Of a DNA stretch of 64,000 nucleotides, positions 27,583-38,179 are shown one piece after another. The translations under genes were made by a program, and so were the position numbers. How positions within the stretch are numbered: position 1 is the stretch's first letter; every line of letters begins with the position of its first letter. Origin of the DNA: Variovorax gracilis (lineage in GTDB: Bacteria > Pseudomonadota > Gammaproteobacteria > Burkholderiales > Burkholderiaceae_C); assembly GCF_030317115.1 (NCBI RefSeq), contig NZ_JASZYF010000003.1, forward strand, positions 349,878-413,877, read 5' to 3'. Under the pieces are notes generated by a model, which was not told where the DNA came from, made no database searches, and saw nothing but the letters and a program-made list of their open reading frames with translations.

Positions 27583-27741
27583 TGGGCTTTTTGGCTGATT
27601 TTTCTATGGCCGAAGCTATACTCAGCCGGACTTTTCAAGCGCCGGATTCTAAGCGGCGCTGTATGTCCGCACCGTCCTGCCGCCCGTTCGACACGGCTTT
27701 CGCAGCACGGATCTGCTGAACCTGAGTTGGAATTTCTAAGT

Positions 27742-29091
27742 TTGATCAACGGCATTCTGGCCGCCGAGGAGCTGATTGCTTCGCGCGTGGCCCACACATT
27801 CCGGACGTATCCGAAGCAGATCACGGCGGCGATCGCCGCGGTGCTGCTGTCCGCGGGTGGCGGTGCCTTTGCAGTCGCCTCGCTCGGCCCCGATGCGGCC
27901 GACCTCCCCGTCAGGCAAGTGTTCGAAGCGGTCAAGCCGCTGTCGTTCGCCGAGCAGGTCGAAGCGCTTGACACCCACAGCTTCACGCTGTTCCGCAACG
28001 AAACCACCCGTTCGAGCGATACCGCCGAGGCGCTGTTGCGCCGTCTGGGTATTGCCGACCCGGCGGCGGCCGCTTTCGTGCGGTCCAACCCCGATGCGCG
28101 CACCGCCCTGCTCAGCCGACCCGGCCGCACCGTCACCGCCGAAGCCACGCAGGAAAATACGCTGCAAAAGCTGAGCGCACGCTGGATTCCCGACAGTGAC
28201 GGCGCCTTCAAGCGCCTCGTGGTCGAGAAAAAGGGCAACGGGTTCATCGCCCGCACCGAATCCGATGCGCTGACGCCCGGCACCCGTCTCGCCAGCGGCG
28301 TCGTTCGCACCTCGCTTTTTGCGGCAACGGATGACGCGGGCATTCCCGATTCCGTGGCAAGCCAGTTGGCCGACGTGTTCTCCGGCGATGTGGACTTCCG
28401 CTCGCTGCGCAAGGGCGACCGCTTTGCCGTCGTCTACGAGACCTTTGACGCCGATGGCCAGTCGCTGCGCAGCGGCCGCGTGCTCTCGGCCGAATTCGAA
28501 AGCAATGGCAAGCTGCACCAGGCGCTGTGGTTCCAGGAACCCGGCCAGAAAGGCGGCTACTACCGCCCCAACGGTGACAGCCTGCGCCGCGCCTACCTGA
28601 GCTCGCCCGTCGAGTTCACTCGGGTATCGAGCGGCTTTGCCATGCGCCTGCATCCGATCCTCAACAGCTGGCGCCAGCACCACGGCATCGACTTCGCGGC
28701 GCCCACGGGTACGCCCGTACGCGCGGTCGGCGATGGCACGGTCGAGTTCGCGGGCACGCAAAGCGGTTACGGCAACATCGTGATCGTCAAGCACCGCAAC
28801 AACCAGGAAACGGCGTATGCGCACCTGAGCCGCATCGACGTCAAGACCGGCCAGAGCATCAGCCAGAGCCAGACCCTCGGCGCCGTCGGTTCTTCCGGCT
28901 GGGCCACGGGCCCGCACCTTCACTTTGAGTTCCGGGTGAACGGCGAATACCACGATCCCTCGACCATCGCGCAACAGGAAGGCGGCGTTCCGATCACCGC
29001 GGCGGCACGTCCTGCGTTCGAACGCCTTGCCCTCGCGACGCGCGCCGAGTTGTCGGCCGCCTTCTCGGTGGTGCAAGCCAGCGCGGATTGA
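27742..29091 (+). CDS. M23-family peptidoglycan endopeptidase
   Basis: About 449 residues. A single N-terminal membrane anchor (ITAAIAAVLLSAGGGAFAVASL) is followed by a periplasmic part with a LysM/OapA-like region and an M23 (LytM) domain from about residue 300: HHGIDFAAPTGTPVRAVGDGTV (H-x3-D) and PHLHFEFRVNG (HxH), the intact zinc ligands, so it should be catalytic and cut peptidoglycan cross-links. No ATG exists near the N-terminus. TTG at 27742 (giving MINGILAAEEL) is the best start, with GGAA upstream; a TTG at 27727 is the alternative. anmK follows. Confidence 0.92.
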   Translation: MINGILAAEELIASRVAHTFRTYPKQITAAIAAVLLSAGGGAFAVASLGPDAADLPVRQVFEAVKPLSFAEQVEALDTHSFTLFRNETTRSSDTAEALLRRLGIADPAAAAFVRSNPDARTALLSRPGRTVTAEATQENTLQKLSARWIPDSDGAFKRLVVEKKGNGFIARTESDALTPGTRLASGVVRTSLFAATDDAGIPDSVASQLADVFSGDVDFRSLRKGDRFAVVYETFDADGQSLRSGRVLSAEFESNGKLHQALWFQEPGQKGGYYRPNGDSLRRAYLSSPVEFTRVSSGFAMRLHPILNSWRQHHGIDFAAPTGTPVRAVGDGTVEFAGTQSGYGNIVIVKHRNNQETAYAHLSRIDVKTGQSISQSQTLGAVGSSGWATGPHLHFEFRVNGEYHDPSTIAQQEGGVPITAAARPAFERLALATRAELSAAFSVVQASAD

Positions 29092-29137
29092 GCGACGGGC
29101 CCCGGCGGCCCGAGTGAGCACAGGACCTTCCCGAACC

Positions 29138-30250
29138 ATGGCTGAACTCTTCATCGGCCTCATGTCGGGCACCTCGCTGGACGGCGTCGACGGCGTGTTG
29201 GCCGATTTCTCGGACGGGCGCATCGCCGTACAGGGCTTTGCGGCCGCACCGTTTCCGGTGAGCCTGCGCGCCGAGCTGATGGCGCTCAACTCCCCCGGCG
29301 GCGACAACGAACTGCACCGCGCCGCCCTGGCCGGCAACGGTCTGGCGCGGGTATATGCGCGCGTAGCGCAGCAGTTGTTGGCCGATGCCGGCATCCCCGG
29401 CGATACCGTGACCGCGATCGGCGCGCACGGACAGACGGTGCGCCACCGCCCGGGGGAATTCGACGAAGTCGGGTACACGCTGCAGATCAACAACCCCTCC
29501 CTGCTGGCCGAACTGACCGGCATTCCCGTGGTGGCGGACTTCCGCAGCCGCGATCTCGCAGCGGGCGGTCAGGGCGCTCCCCTGGTGCCGGGCTTCCACC
29601 GGGCGCTGTTCGCACGGGACGACGAGGCGGTGGCCGTTCTGAACATCGGCGGCATCTCCAATCTCAGCCTGCTGCCAGCCGGCAGCGGAACGGTGCTGGG
29701 CTTCGATTGCGGGCCCGGCAATGCGCTGATCGACCACTGGTGCCAGACGCACATCGGCCAGCCCTTCGATGCGGCCGGCCAATGGGCCGCCACCGGACAG
29801 GTGCTGCCCGAACTCCTGTCGCGGTTGCTGGGCGATGCGTATTTCGCCAAGGCGCCGCCCAAGAGCACCGGTCGCGACCTGTTCAACCCGAACTGGCTCG
29901 CCTCGCACATGGGCACGTCCAGCGCCAAGCCCGCCGATGTCCAGGCCACCTTGACGGAGCTGACCGCCCAGGTCTGCGCAACCCATCTGACGCGCTACGG
30001 AGCCGACAGCCGCTGGCTGATCGTCTGCGGCGGCGGCGCACTCAATCTCCATCTCTTGTCGCGCCTGCGCGCATTGCTGCCGTCCGTGGAAGTGGTCTCC
30101 TCCGCCGAACGCGGCTTGCCGCCGCAGGAAGTCGAAGCCGCTGCATTTGCATGGCTGGCGCGCAGCACCATGCTCGGCCAGGCGGGCAACCTCGCCAGCG
30201 TGACCGGCGCACGCGGCGCGCGCGTTCTTGGCGCCATTTATCCCGCTTGA
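29138..30250 (+). CDS. anmK: Anhydro-N-acetylmuramic acid kinase
   Basis: 370 residues starting MAELFIGLMSGTSLDGVDGVLADF. AnmK opens the 1,6-anhydro ring of anhMurNAc and phosphorylates it, recycling cell-wall sugars in the cytoplasm. Family motifs are GLMSGTSLDGVD, IGAHGQTVRHRP, the ATP-side VLNIGGISNLSLL, FDCGPGNALIDHW with the catalytic Asp region, and CGGGALNLHLL. Its position after a peptidoglycan endopeptidase fits a shared wall-turnover theme. Confidence 0.97.
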   Translation: MAELFIGLMSGTSLDGVDGVLADFSDGRIAVQGFAAAPFPVSLRAELMALNSPGGDNELHRAALAGNGLARVYARVAQQLLADAGIPGDTVTAIGAHGQTVRHRPGEFDEVGYTLQINNPSLLAELTGIPVVADFRSRDLAAGGQGAPLVPGFHRALFARDDEAVAVLNIGGISNLSLLPAGSGTVLGFDCGPGNALIDHWCQTHIGQPFDAAGQWAATGQVLPELLSRLLGDAYFAKAPPKSTGRDLFNPNWLASHMGTSSAKPADVQATLTELTAQVCATHLTRYGADSRWLIVCGGGALNLHLLSRLRALLPSVEVVSSAERGLPPQEVEAAAFAWLARSTMLGQAGNLASVTGARGARVLGAIYPA

Positions 30251-30286
30251 TTCGTCCCGCTCGATCGGCTCCATCGCCGATCCGCG

Positions 30287-31705
30287 TCATCCCTGACCCG
30301 ACACCTCCGGCTGCGCCGGCTGGACCGCACGCGCCTCCGGCGGCAGATGCCAGAAGATCAGCGCCGAGGCCAGTGTGATGAGGCCCATGCTCGCGAAGGT
30401 CGCCTCGAACGCATGCAGCGTCTCCAGCGGCGTCTCGCTGCCGAAGATCCCCGTGTAGCCCGCAAGAACCGCGCTCGCCGCAGCCACGCCCAGGCTCATC
30501 GCGAGCATCTGCACCATCGACAGGAGGCTGTTGCCCGCGCTCGCCATGCTGCCGTCCAGGTCCTTCAGCGTGATCGTGTTCATGGCGGTGAACTGCAGCG
30601 AATTGACCGCGCCGAACACGAGCAACTGGACGATATGCAGCGCCACCAGCTGGTCAGGCGTGGTCAGGCCGAAGCTCGCCATCGTCAGCCCCACCAGCGC
30701 GGTGTTGACGACCAGCACCCGCCTGTAGCCGTACCGCTGGATCAGCGGCGTGGCGAAGCGCTTCATGGCCATGCCGGCCAGCGCGATCGGCAGCATCATG
30801 AGCCCCGCCTTCAGCGGCGAGTAGCCCATCGACACCTGGAGCAGCAGCGGAATCAGGAAAGGCATGCAGCCGCTGCCAAGCCGCGAGAAAAGATTGCCCA
30901 GCAGGCCGATGCTCAGGGTCGGGATGCCGAAAAGGGCCGGCTCGAAAAGCGGATAGGGACGGCGCACCGCGTGCAGCCAGTACGCCGTGATGCTGGCGAA
31001 GCCGAAGATCAGCAGCACGAGCACGCCGACCTGGCGCAATCCCAATCCGGAAACACCGTCGATGGCGAGCGAGATCGACACCATGCCGAACGCCAGCAAC
31101 GCATAGCCGACCGCGTCGAAGCGGTGCAACAGATCCGCGCGCAAATCTGGCATGACTCGCAAGGTGACGAAGCACCCGACGAGGCCCACGGGCACGTTGA
31201 TCAGGAAGATCCAGTGCCACGACGCGTACTGGACCAGCCACCCGCCGAGCGTTGGACCGAGCAGCGGCCCGATCAGCCCCGGAATCGCGACGAAGCTCAT
31301 GGCCGCCAGGAACTCGGCTCGCGGCACGGTGCGAAGGAGTGCGAGGCGCCCGACGGGCAACAGAAGCGCGCCGCCCATCCCCTGGATGACGCGCGCCGCG
31401 ACCAGTTGCCCGATGCCGCGCGACAGGGCACACAGGACCGAGCCGAGCACAAACAGCACGATGGCGGCGAAGAAGATCCGCCGCGTTCCGAAGCGATCCG
31501 CGATCCAGCCGGATGCTGGGATCAGCATCGCCATGGTGAGCGAATAGGCCACCACCACCGACTGCATGCGCAAGGGGCTCTCGCCCAGGCTGGCCGCCAT
31601 GGCGGGCAACGCAGTATTGATGATCGTCGCGTCGAGCGTCTGCATGAAGAAGCCGATGGCAACCAGCCACAGCAGGCTCTCGCGCGGAGAACTCGATGAA
31701 GTCAT
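30287..31705 (-). CDS. MFS drug efflux transporter, DHA2 (EmrB/QacA) family
   Basis: 472 residues with 14 predicted membrane helices. The N-terminal motif FFMQTLDATIINTALPAMAASLGESP and motif A-like WIADRFGTRRIFFAAIVLFVLGS are typical of the EmrB/QacA proton-driven exporters, as is motif C in the fifth helix region (GLIGPLLGPTLGGWLVQYASWHWIFLINVPVG in pieces). No EmrA-type adaptor is adjacent, so it probably works as a single-component inner-membrane pump. The substrate is unknown. GTG at 31711 is an alternative start two codons upstream. Confidence 0.93.
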   Translation of the reverse strand: MTSSSSPRESLLWLVAIGFFMQTLDATIINTALPAMAASLGESPLRMQSVVVAYSLTMAMLIPASGWIADRFGTRRIFFAAIVLFVLGSVLCALSRGIGQLVAARVIQGMGGALLLPVGRLALLRTVPRAEFLAAMSFVAIPGLIGPLLGPTLGGWLVQYASWHWIFLINVPVGLVGCFVTLRVMPDLRADLLHRFDAVGYALLAFGMVSISLAIDGVSGLGLRQVGVLVLLIFGFASITAYWLHAVRRPYPLFEPALFGIPTLSIGLLGNLFSRLGSGCMPFLIPLLLQVSMGYSPLKAGLMMLPIALAGMAMKRFATPLIQRYGYRRVLVVNTALVGLTMASFGLTTPDQLVALHIVQLLVFGAVNSLQFTAMNTITLKDLDGSMASAGNSLLSMVQMLAMSLGVAAASAVLAGYTGIFGSETPLETLHAFEATFASMGLITLASALIFWHLPPEARAVQPAQPEVSGQG

Positions 31706-31728
31706 GAACACGAAAACCGGCGTGCAGC

Positions 31729-31752
31729 AAAAAGCCGCCCGGAGGCGGCTTC
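31729..31752 (-). terminator. Rho-independent terminator downstream of erpA
   Basis: On the minus strand GCCGCC-TCCG-GGCGGC is followed by TTTTTG. It lies 29 bases after the erpA stop and separates erpA from the MFS gene. Confidence 0.88.
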
Positions 31753-31780
31753 TTGATAGAACGCGGAGACGCTCAGCACA

Positions 31781-32146
31781 TCAGGCCGAGAAGCTCGATC
31801 CGCAGCCGCAGGTGCTGGTCGCGTTGGGATTCTTGATCACGAACTGGGCGCCTTGCAGGTCTTCCTTGTAGTCGATCTCGGCGCCGACCAGGTACTGGTA
31901 GCTCATGGCGTCGATCAGCAGGGACACGCCATTCTTGGTCATCGTGGTGTCGTCTTCGTTCGTGATTTCGTCGAAGGTGAAACCGTACTGGAAGCCGGAG
32001 CAGCCGCCACCTTGCACGAACACGCGCAGCTTGAGGTCAGGATTGCCTTCCTCGGCGATCAGGTCGGCGACCTTGGCTGCCGCGCTGTCCGTGAAGACGA
32101 TGGGCTCGGGCATCTGGGTCTGGATGTTTTCTGCAACGGCGCTCAT
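31781..32146 (-). CDS. erpA: Iron-sulfur cluster insertion protein ErpA
   Basis: 121 residues of the A-type Fe-S carrier family. The three cluster-ligand cysteines are in [12 protein letters not shown] and the C-terminal [11 protein letters not shown]. The N-terminal extension and [13 protein letters not shown] match ErpA rather than IscA or SufA. ErpA delivers Fe-S clusters to apo-proteins, including those of isoprenoid synthesis and respiration. It sits downstream of rpsI-rplM behind a terminator, and its own terminator follows. Confidence 0.95.
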   Translation of the reverse strand: MSAVAENIQTQMPEPIVFTDSAAAKVADLIAEEGNPDLKLRVFVQGGGCSGFQYGFTFDEITNEDDTTMTKNGVSLLIDAMSYQYLVGAEIDYKEDLQGAQFVIKNPNATSTCGCGSSFSA

Positions 32147-32205
32147 TAGGGGGACTCCTTTGGGGCCGAACGTGCGGCCGATCGATGAATGCTACTTCAA
32201 ACAGC

Positions 32206-32231
32206 AAAAAACCGCCCGAAGGCGGCTTTTT
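32206..32231 (-). terminator. Rho-independent terminator downstream of rpsI
   Basis: AAGCCGCC-TTCG-GGCGGTTTTTT in the minus direction, 32 bases after the rpsI stop. It carries the very stable TTCG tetraloop and ends the rplM-rpsI operon. Confidence 0.93.
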
Positions 32232-32262
32232 GACAGTGCAAGCGATAAGCCCAATGGGGCGA

Positions 32263-32655
32263 TCAGCGCTTGGAGAACTGCTTGCGGCGGCGTGCGGAGT
32301 GCAGACCGACCTTCTTGCGTTCGACTTCACGCGCATCGCGCGTCACGAAGCCAGCCTGGCTCAACACCGGCTTGAGCGTCGCGTCGTAGTCGATCAGAGC
32401 GCGGGTGATGCCGTGGCGCGTCGCGCCGGCCTGGCCCGATTCACCGCCACCCGCCACATTGACCATGATGTCGAAGGTTTCGACGTTGTTGGTCAAGAAA
32501 AGCGGTTGCTTGGCGATCATGATCGACGTTTCGCGGCCAAAGAAATCCTGGATGTCCTTGCCGTTGACCGTGATCTTGCCGGTGCCTTTTTTCAGAAACA
32601 CGCGGGCGACGCTCGATTTGCGACGGCCGGTGCCGTTGTTCCATTCACCAATCAT
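32263..32655 (-). CDS. rpsI: 30S ribosomal protein S9
   Basis: 130 residues from the ATG at 32655 ([21 protein letters not shown]). The end [10 protein letters not shown] is the conserved C-terminal tail whose last residues contact P-site tRNA. It is 12 bases downstream of rplM, the universal bacterial L13-S9 operon. Confidence 0.98.
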   Translation of the reverse strand: MIGEWNNGTGRRKSSVARVFLKKGTGKITVNGKDIQDFFGRETSIMIAKQPLFLTNNVETFDIMVNVAGGGESGQAGATRHGITRALIDYDATLKPVLSQAGFVTRDAREVERKKVGLHSARRRKQFSKR

Positions 32656-32667
32656 TCTCAAGGCTCC

Positions 32668-33099
32668 TTACAGTTCCAGCACTTTGGGCTGTTGGGCGGT
32701 ATGCGGGTGCTCTGCGCCACCGTACACCTTGAGTTTCTTGATCATCGCGTAGCCGAGCGGACCCTTGGGCAGCATGCCCTTGACGGCCTTTTCCAGGGCG
32801 CGGCCCGGGTGCTTGGCTTGCATGTCGCGGAAGTTGGTGGCCGTGATGCCGCCCGGATAGCCCGAGTGGCGGTAGTACACCTTGTCAAGCGGCTTGGCGC
32901 CGGTGACGCGCAGCTGGGCTGCGTTGATGATGACGATGAAGTCACCGGTATCGACGTGAGGCGTGTAAATGGCCTTGTGTTTGCCGCGCAAACGGAGAGC
33001 AACTTCGCTGGCTACTCGTCCGAGGACCTTGTCGGTCGCGTCAATCACAAACCACTCGTGCGTCACGTCAGCGGGCTTGGCGCTGAACGTTTTGGTCAT
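32668..33099 (-). CDS. rplM: 50S ribosomal protein L13
   Basis: 143 residues. Signatures include [40 protein letters not shown] and [12 protein letters not shown]...[18 protein letters not shown], the full L13 fold. It heads the rplM-rpsI operon and is preceded by a leader of about 115 bases from a good promoter at 33223-33252. Confidence 0.98.
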   Translation of the reverse strand: MTKTFSAKPADVTHEWFVIDATDKVLGRVASEVALRLRGKHKAIYTPHVDTGDFIVIINAAQLRVTGAKPLDKVYYRHSGYPGGITATNFRDMQAKHPGRALEKAVKGMLPKGPLGYAMIKKLKVYGGAEHPHTAQQPKVLEL

Positions 33100-33222
33100 G
33101 AGTTTTCTCTTTGAAGAGGGTTTGGCGGGCCCTTTTCCACGGTCGGCGTTCCTCTGGCGGGAATCTCTTAGGTGGGGTCAATTCCTTCGCCGCGGGGCCA
33201 CAAAAGCGCTGCGAAGCCCTCG

Positions 33223-33252
33223 ATTATACGAAGAATCGGGCTCAAGAGGCAA
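33223..33252 (-). promoter_or_regulatory. Sigma-70-type promoter of rplM-rpsI
   Basis: On the minus strand TTGCCT (33252-33247), an 18-base spacer, and a perfect TATAAT (33228-33223). The predicted start near 33216 gives a leader of about 115 nucleotides, long enough for L13 autoregulation, for which I see no specific structure. Confidence 0.7.
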
Positions 33253-33293
33253 TCCAGCGCCGTTTCCGGGGGCCGGCGGTTACCATCGGGGCC

Positions 33294-34250
33294 ATGTTCA
33301 GTTACCGCCACGCCTTCCACGCCGGCAACCACGCCGACGTGCTCAAGCACACGGTGCTGATTGCCACCCTCGACTACCTGCTCGAAAAAGACGCCGCCCT
33401 GACGGTAGTCGACACCCACGCGGGTGCCGGCCTCTACCGGCTCGACGGCGACTACGCCGGCACCAGCGGCGAAGCGGCGGACGGCGTGCTGCGCCTGCTG
33501 TCCGATCCCAAGCCCGCCCCGGCCGAAACCACGGCCAGCCCCGCCAGGGGATCGGCAAAAAAGACAGCGGAAAAGCCACCCGAGCCCCTTGCGGACGCCC
33601 TCTCGCGCTACCTCGAGGTCATCCGCGACTTCAATCCGAAGGGCGGCGCGCGCATCTATCCGGGCTCGCCCTTCATCGCCCACCACCTGCTGCGCGATCA
33701 CGACAAGCTCAAGCTGTTCGAGCTGCACCCGACCGACGCCCGCACGCTCGACGCGAACATCGCACAACTCGAAGCAGGCCGCCAGATCAGCGTGCAGCGT
33801 GACGACGGGTTCGGCAGCGCTACCAAGTTCCTGCCGCCGCCATCGCGTCGCGCCCTCGTGCTGTGCGATCCGAGCTACGAGATCAAGAGCGACTACGCCC
33901 GCGTGCTGGATTTCGTCGCCGAGGCGCTCAAGCGTTTCGCGACCGGCACCTATGCCGTGTGGTATCCGATCATTCCGCGCCCGGAGGCGCACGACCTCCC
34001 TCGCCGCCTCAAGACCATGGCCACCAAGGCCGGCAAGCCATGGCTGCATGCCACGCTGACGGTCAAGTCGAGCAAGATCACCACCGACTCGACGGGCGCT
34101 ACGCACCGCCCGGGCCTGCCCGCCAGCGGCATGTTCCTGATCAATCCGCCCTACACCCTCAAACCGCTGCTCGCAGCCGCCCTGCCGCAAATGGCCGACC
34201 GTCTCGGCCAAGACCGCAACGCCGCCTTCTCCCTGGACAGCGGTGGATAG
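33294..34250 (+). CDS. rlmJ: 23S rRNA (adenine-2030-N6)-methyltransferase RlmJ
   Basis: 318 residues starting MFSYRHAFHAGNHADVLKHTVLIATLDYL, the RlmJ N-terminal signature. The SAM site is VVDTHAGAGLYRLDG and the catalytic motif IV is LCDPSYEIKSDY, a DPSY variant of DPPY. The protein is about 40 residues longer than E. coli RlmJ because of a charged, low-complexity insert at about residues 64-100 (KPAPAETTASPARGSAKKTA). It methylates A2030 of 23S rRNA. It is divergent from rplM. Confidence 0.94.
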   Translation: MFSYRHAFHAGNHADVLKHTVLIATLDYLLEKDAALTVVDTHAGAGLYRLDGDYAGTSGEAADGVLRLLSDPKPAPAETTASPARGSAKKTAEKPPEPLADALSRYLEVIRDFNPKGGARIYPGSPFIAHHLLRDHDKLKLFELHPTDARTLDANIAQLEAGRQISVQRDDGFGSATKFLPPPSRRALVLCDPSYEIKSDYARVLDFVAEALKRFATGTYAVWYPIIPRPEAHDLPRRLKTMATKAGKPWLHATLTVKSSKITTDSTGATHRPGLPASGMFLINPPYTLKPLLAAALPQMADRLGQDRNAAFSLDSGG

Positions 34251-34382
34251 ACGCAACGCCGGCCGGCGCAGCCGCCGGTCGCTGGCGAAAGACCGCGGAA
34301 TCGGCCTCTCCGGGCCACAAGTGCAGCCTCCTGCAGGGGCTGGCCGCACGCTGTGAGCAAGCAAGCCCGGGCGCGAGCAGCT

Positions 34383-35060
34383 TCATTTCTTGAGGGGTAT
34401 CAGCTTGCGCGCGGGTTTGGCGTTGACCTTGAGCGTCGGCTCTGCCGCCGCTGCTGGCGCCTCAGCGGCTCCGATGACCGTTCCGCCGCAACGGTCCGTG
34501 TCCTTGTCCACGATATGCAGCGCAACCTGCTTGATGCCGAGCCCCAGCAGGCCGATCGACTCGGCGGCGGCGCGGCTCAGGTCGATGATCCGGCCCGCCG
34601 TGTAGGGGCCGCGATCATTGATCCGAACGAGCACTTCCCGCCCGTTCACGAGGCTGCGAACGCACACGCGCGTATTGAACGGCAGCGTCTTGTGGGCGGC
34701 CGTGAATTCAGTCATGTCGAAGCGCTCGCCGCTCGCCGTCTTGCGTTGATGGAACTGGATGCCGTACCAGGAAGCGCCCCCTCGCTCGAAGATCTCGCGC
34801 GGCCCGTCGTCGCCCGGCAGGCCGTCGTCCGGGGCATCCTCGCCTGTGCCGGACACCGCGAGGTCATAGCGCACGGACGGCACCTGGGAACGCGGCGGCG
34901 CGCCGGGCGGGACCGCCAACTGCTTGACGAGGGGACGCAGCCTGACCTGCGCCGCGCCCTCGGCGCCATCGCCCACCGATGGCTGCGTGGTACACGCTGC
35001 CAGCCATGCCACCGCGACGAGCGCGGACAAGCTGCCGGCGAGCCGCCTAACCAAACTCAT
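34383..35060 (-). CDS. rlpA: Septal-ring lytic transglycosylase / rare lipoprotein A
   Basis: 225 residues with a lipoprotein signal (LVAVAWLAACTT, lipobox LAAC), a linker, and a double-psi beta-barrel RlpA domain: GGASWYGIQFHQRKTASGERFD, HKTLPFNTRVCVRSLVNGREV and VRINDRGPYTAGRIIDLSRAAA. RlpA cleaves denuded glycan strands at the septum in Pseudomonas. There is no C-terminal SPOR domain; the protein ends in an Ala/Lys-rich tail. Its ATG overlaps the metF stop, so it is the last gene of the ahcY-tlyA-metF operon. Confidence 0.92.
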   Translation of the reverse strand: MSLVRRLAGSLSALVAVAWLAACTTQPSVGDGAEGAAQVRLRPLVKQLAVPPGAPPRSQVPSVRYDLAVSGTGEDAPDDGLPGDDGPREIFERGGASWYGIQFHQRKTASGERFDMTEFTAAHKTLPFNTRVCVRSLVNGREVLVRINDRGPYTAGRIIDLSRAAAESIGLLGLGIKQVALHIVDKDTDRCGGTVIGAAEAPAAAAEPTLKVNAKPARKLIPLKK

Positions 35061-35890
35061 GCACTCCAGCCGAGCCGCTGCAGCACGCCGAGCGTCGCCA
35101 CCGACTGATTCATCGTGTAGAAGTGAAGCGCCGGCGCACCGCCGGCGCACAGGCGTTCGCACAGGTCGGTGACCACGTCGAGGCCGAAGGCCCTGATCGA
35201 CGCGGTGTCGTCGCCGAAGCTCTGCAGCCGCAGGCGGACCCAGCGCGGGATCTCGGCACCGCATGCGTCGGAGAAGCGCATCAGTTGGGTCGAACTCGTG
35301 ATCGGCATGATGCCCGGCACGATCGGAATGTCGAGACCCGTGGCGCGCGCCTCGTCGACGAAGCGGAAGTAGGCCTCGGGGCTGAAGAAATACTGCGTGA
35401 TGGCCGAATCGGCACCGGCGCGCACCTTGGCGGCAAAGGCCTGCAAGTCGGCCTCGGGCGAGCGCGCCTGCGGATGCACTTCGGGATAGCAGGCCACCTC
35501 GATATGGAAATCGCGGCCGGTCTCCTGGCGGATGAAGCCGACAAGATCGCTGGCGTAAAGGAATTCGCCGCCGATCCCATAGCCGCTCGGCAGATCACCC
35601 CGCAACGCGACGAGGCGATCGACACCCATGGCCTTCAGTTCGGCGAGTTGTTCGCGCACCGTTGCCCTGGTCGCGCCGATGCACGAGAAGTGGCAGGCGG
35701 CGGCGACTCCTTCGCCCAGGATCTCGCGAACGGTGCCAAAGGTGCCGTCATGCGTCGAGCCCCCTGCGCCGTAGGTCACCGAGCAGAACTCGGGGACTTG
35801 CGCATAGAGCTGCTGCCGCACGGCACGCAGCTTGGACGCGCCTTCGGGCGTCTTGGGCGGAAAGAATTCAAAGCTGAGCGGTAGGCGCAC
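35057..35890 (-). CDS. metF: Methylenetetrahydrofolate reductase
   Basis: 277 residues of the FAD-dependent TIM-barrel enzyme that makes 5-methyl-THF for methionine synthesis. It starts RLPLSFEFFPPKTPEGASKL with the catalytic Glu in FEFFPPK, then VTYGAGGST and RGDLPSG. I choose the GTG at 35890 because AGGAG lies 6 bases upstream and the family begins here; an ATG at 35917 would add nine poorly fitting residues. tlyA ends at 35868, so the genes overlap by 23 bases. It belongs to the SAH-riboswitch operon. Confidence 0.96.
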   Translation of the reverse strand: MRLPLSFEFFPPKTPEGASKLRAVRQQLYAQVPEFCSVTYGAGGSTHDGTFGTVREILGEGVAAACHFSCIGATRATVREQLAELKAMGVDRLVALRGDLPSGYGIGGEFLYASDLVGFIRQETGRDFHIEVACYPEVHPQARSPEADLQAFAAKVRAGADSAITQYFFSPEAYFRFVDEARATGLDIPIVPGIMPITSSTQLMRFSDACGAEIPRWVRLRLQSFGDDTASIRAFGLDVVTDLCERLCAGGAPALHFYTMNQSVATLGVLQRLGWSA

Positions 35891-36665
35891 GGCCGGCTCC
35901 TGGTTCGCCGTCCCCATGAACGGCATGAATGAAAAACTCGCGGTTGCCATCGCCACCCGCGATCGGGCTGTCGAGCCAGCGCTGCACACCCAGTCCGAGC
36001 GCCGCGCAGGCGTCACGCAGCCGCTGCTCGACGACCGCGTACAACGCGGGGTCGCGCACGATGCCGCCCTTGCCGACCTGCCCGGGCTGCAACTCGAACT
36101 GCGGCTTGACCAGCATCAGCAGGTCGCCGCCCGGCGCCAGCAAAGGCACCAGCGCCGGCAGCACCAGCGTGAGCGAAATGAACGAGAGATCGCCCACGAT
36201 CAACCCGAAATCCAAGTCGTCCGGCGACTGGTCTGCCCAGGCATCGGGACTCAGCGTGCGGGCGTTGACGCCCTCGACGGCGGTCACGCGCGCATCGTCG
36301 CGCACGCGCTGATGCAACTGGCCGTGGCCCACGTCGACGCCGACCACGTGCTCGGCGCCCTGCTGCAGCAGGCAATCGGTAAAGCCGCCGGTCGACTGGC
36401 CCACGTCGAGGCATCGCCGCCCGCGCGGGTCGACCCCGACCGCGGCCAGCGCACCTTCGAGCTTGAGCCCGCCCCGCGAGACAAAGCGCGCCTCGGCAGC
36501 GTCGAGCAATTCCAGTTCGGCCGTTTCCGGCACCTCGTCGCGGTTCTTGTTGACCACGCGCCAGGCCGTTCCGTCGCGCCAACGCAAACCGCCGGCAATC
36601 AGCCGGACGGCTTGCGAGCGCGACGCAGCGAGGCCGCGTTCGACAAGCAATTGATCGGCGCGCAA
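35868..36665 (-). CDS. tlyA: TlyA-family rRNA (cytidine-2'-O)-methyltransferase
   Basis: 265 residues: an N-terminal S4 RNA-binding domain (MRADQLLVERGLAASRSQAVRLIAGG) and an FtsJ-like Rossmann methyltransferase (CLDVGQSTGGFTDCLLQQGA, then GVDVGHGQLH). The K-D-K-E set is partly visible in KLEGAL, VGDLSFISL and KPQFELQ. TlyA methylates 16S and/or 23S rRNA in mycobacteria and Campylobacter. Its place between ahcY and metF, both parts of the SAM cycle, is common in betaproteobacteria. Confidence 0.93.
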   Translation of the reverse strand: MRADQLLVERGLAASRSQAVRLIAGGLRWRDGTAWRVVNKNRDEVPETAELELLDAAEARFVSRGGLKLEGALAAVGVDPRGRRCLDVGQSTGGFTDCLLQQGAEHVVGVDVGHGQLHQRVRDDARVTAVEGVNARTLSPDAWADQSPDDLDFGLIVGDLSFISLTLVLPALVPLLAPGGDLLMLVKPQFELQPGQVGKGGIVRDPALYAVVEQRLRDACAALGLGVQRWLDSPIAGGDGNREFFIHAVHGDGEPGAGRAPTAQL

Positions 36666-36683
36666 GACGCTACGCCCGCGCCA

Positions 36684-38120
<1,437 letters not shown>

Positions 38121-38179
38121 GTTGGCTCCAAAGCAAGTTTGAAAGATGCCACTGCGTTCGGGGAAGGGACTCACCGCGA

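Noticed and set aside
27591..27622. Promoter (TTGGCT with TATACT) between tyrS and the M23 gene
   Set aside because: The spacer is 20 bases, too long for a confident sigma-70 promoter.
34710..35180. Extra minus-strand residues upstream of rlpA
   Set aside because: The open frame continues into metF, but the lipoprotein signal begins at the ATG overlapping the metF stop, so the longer form is not the gene product.
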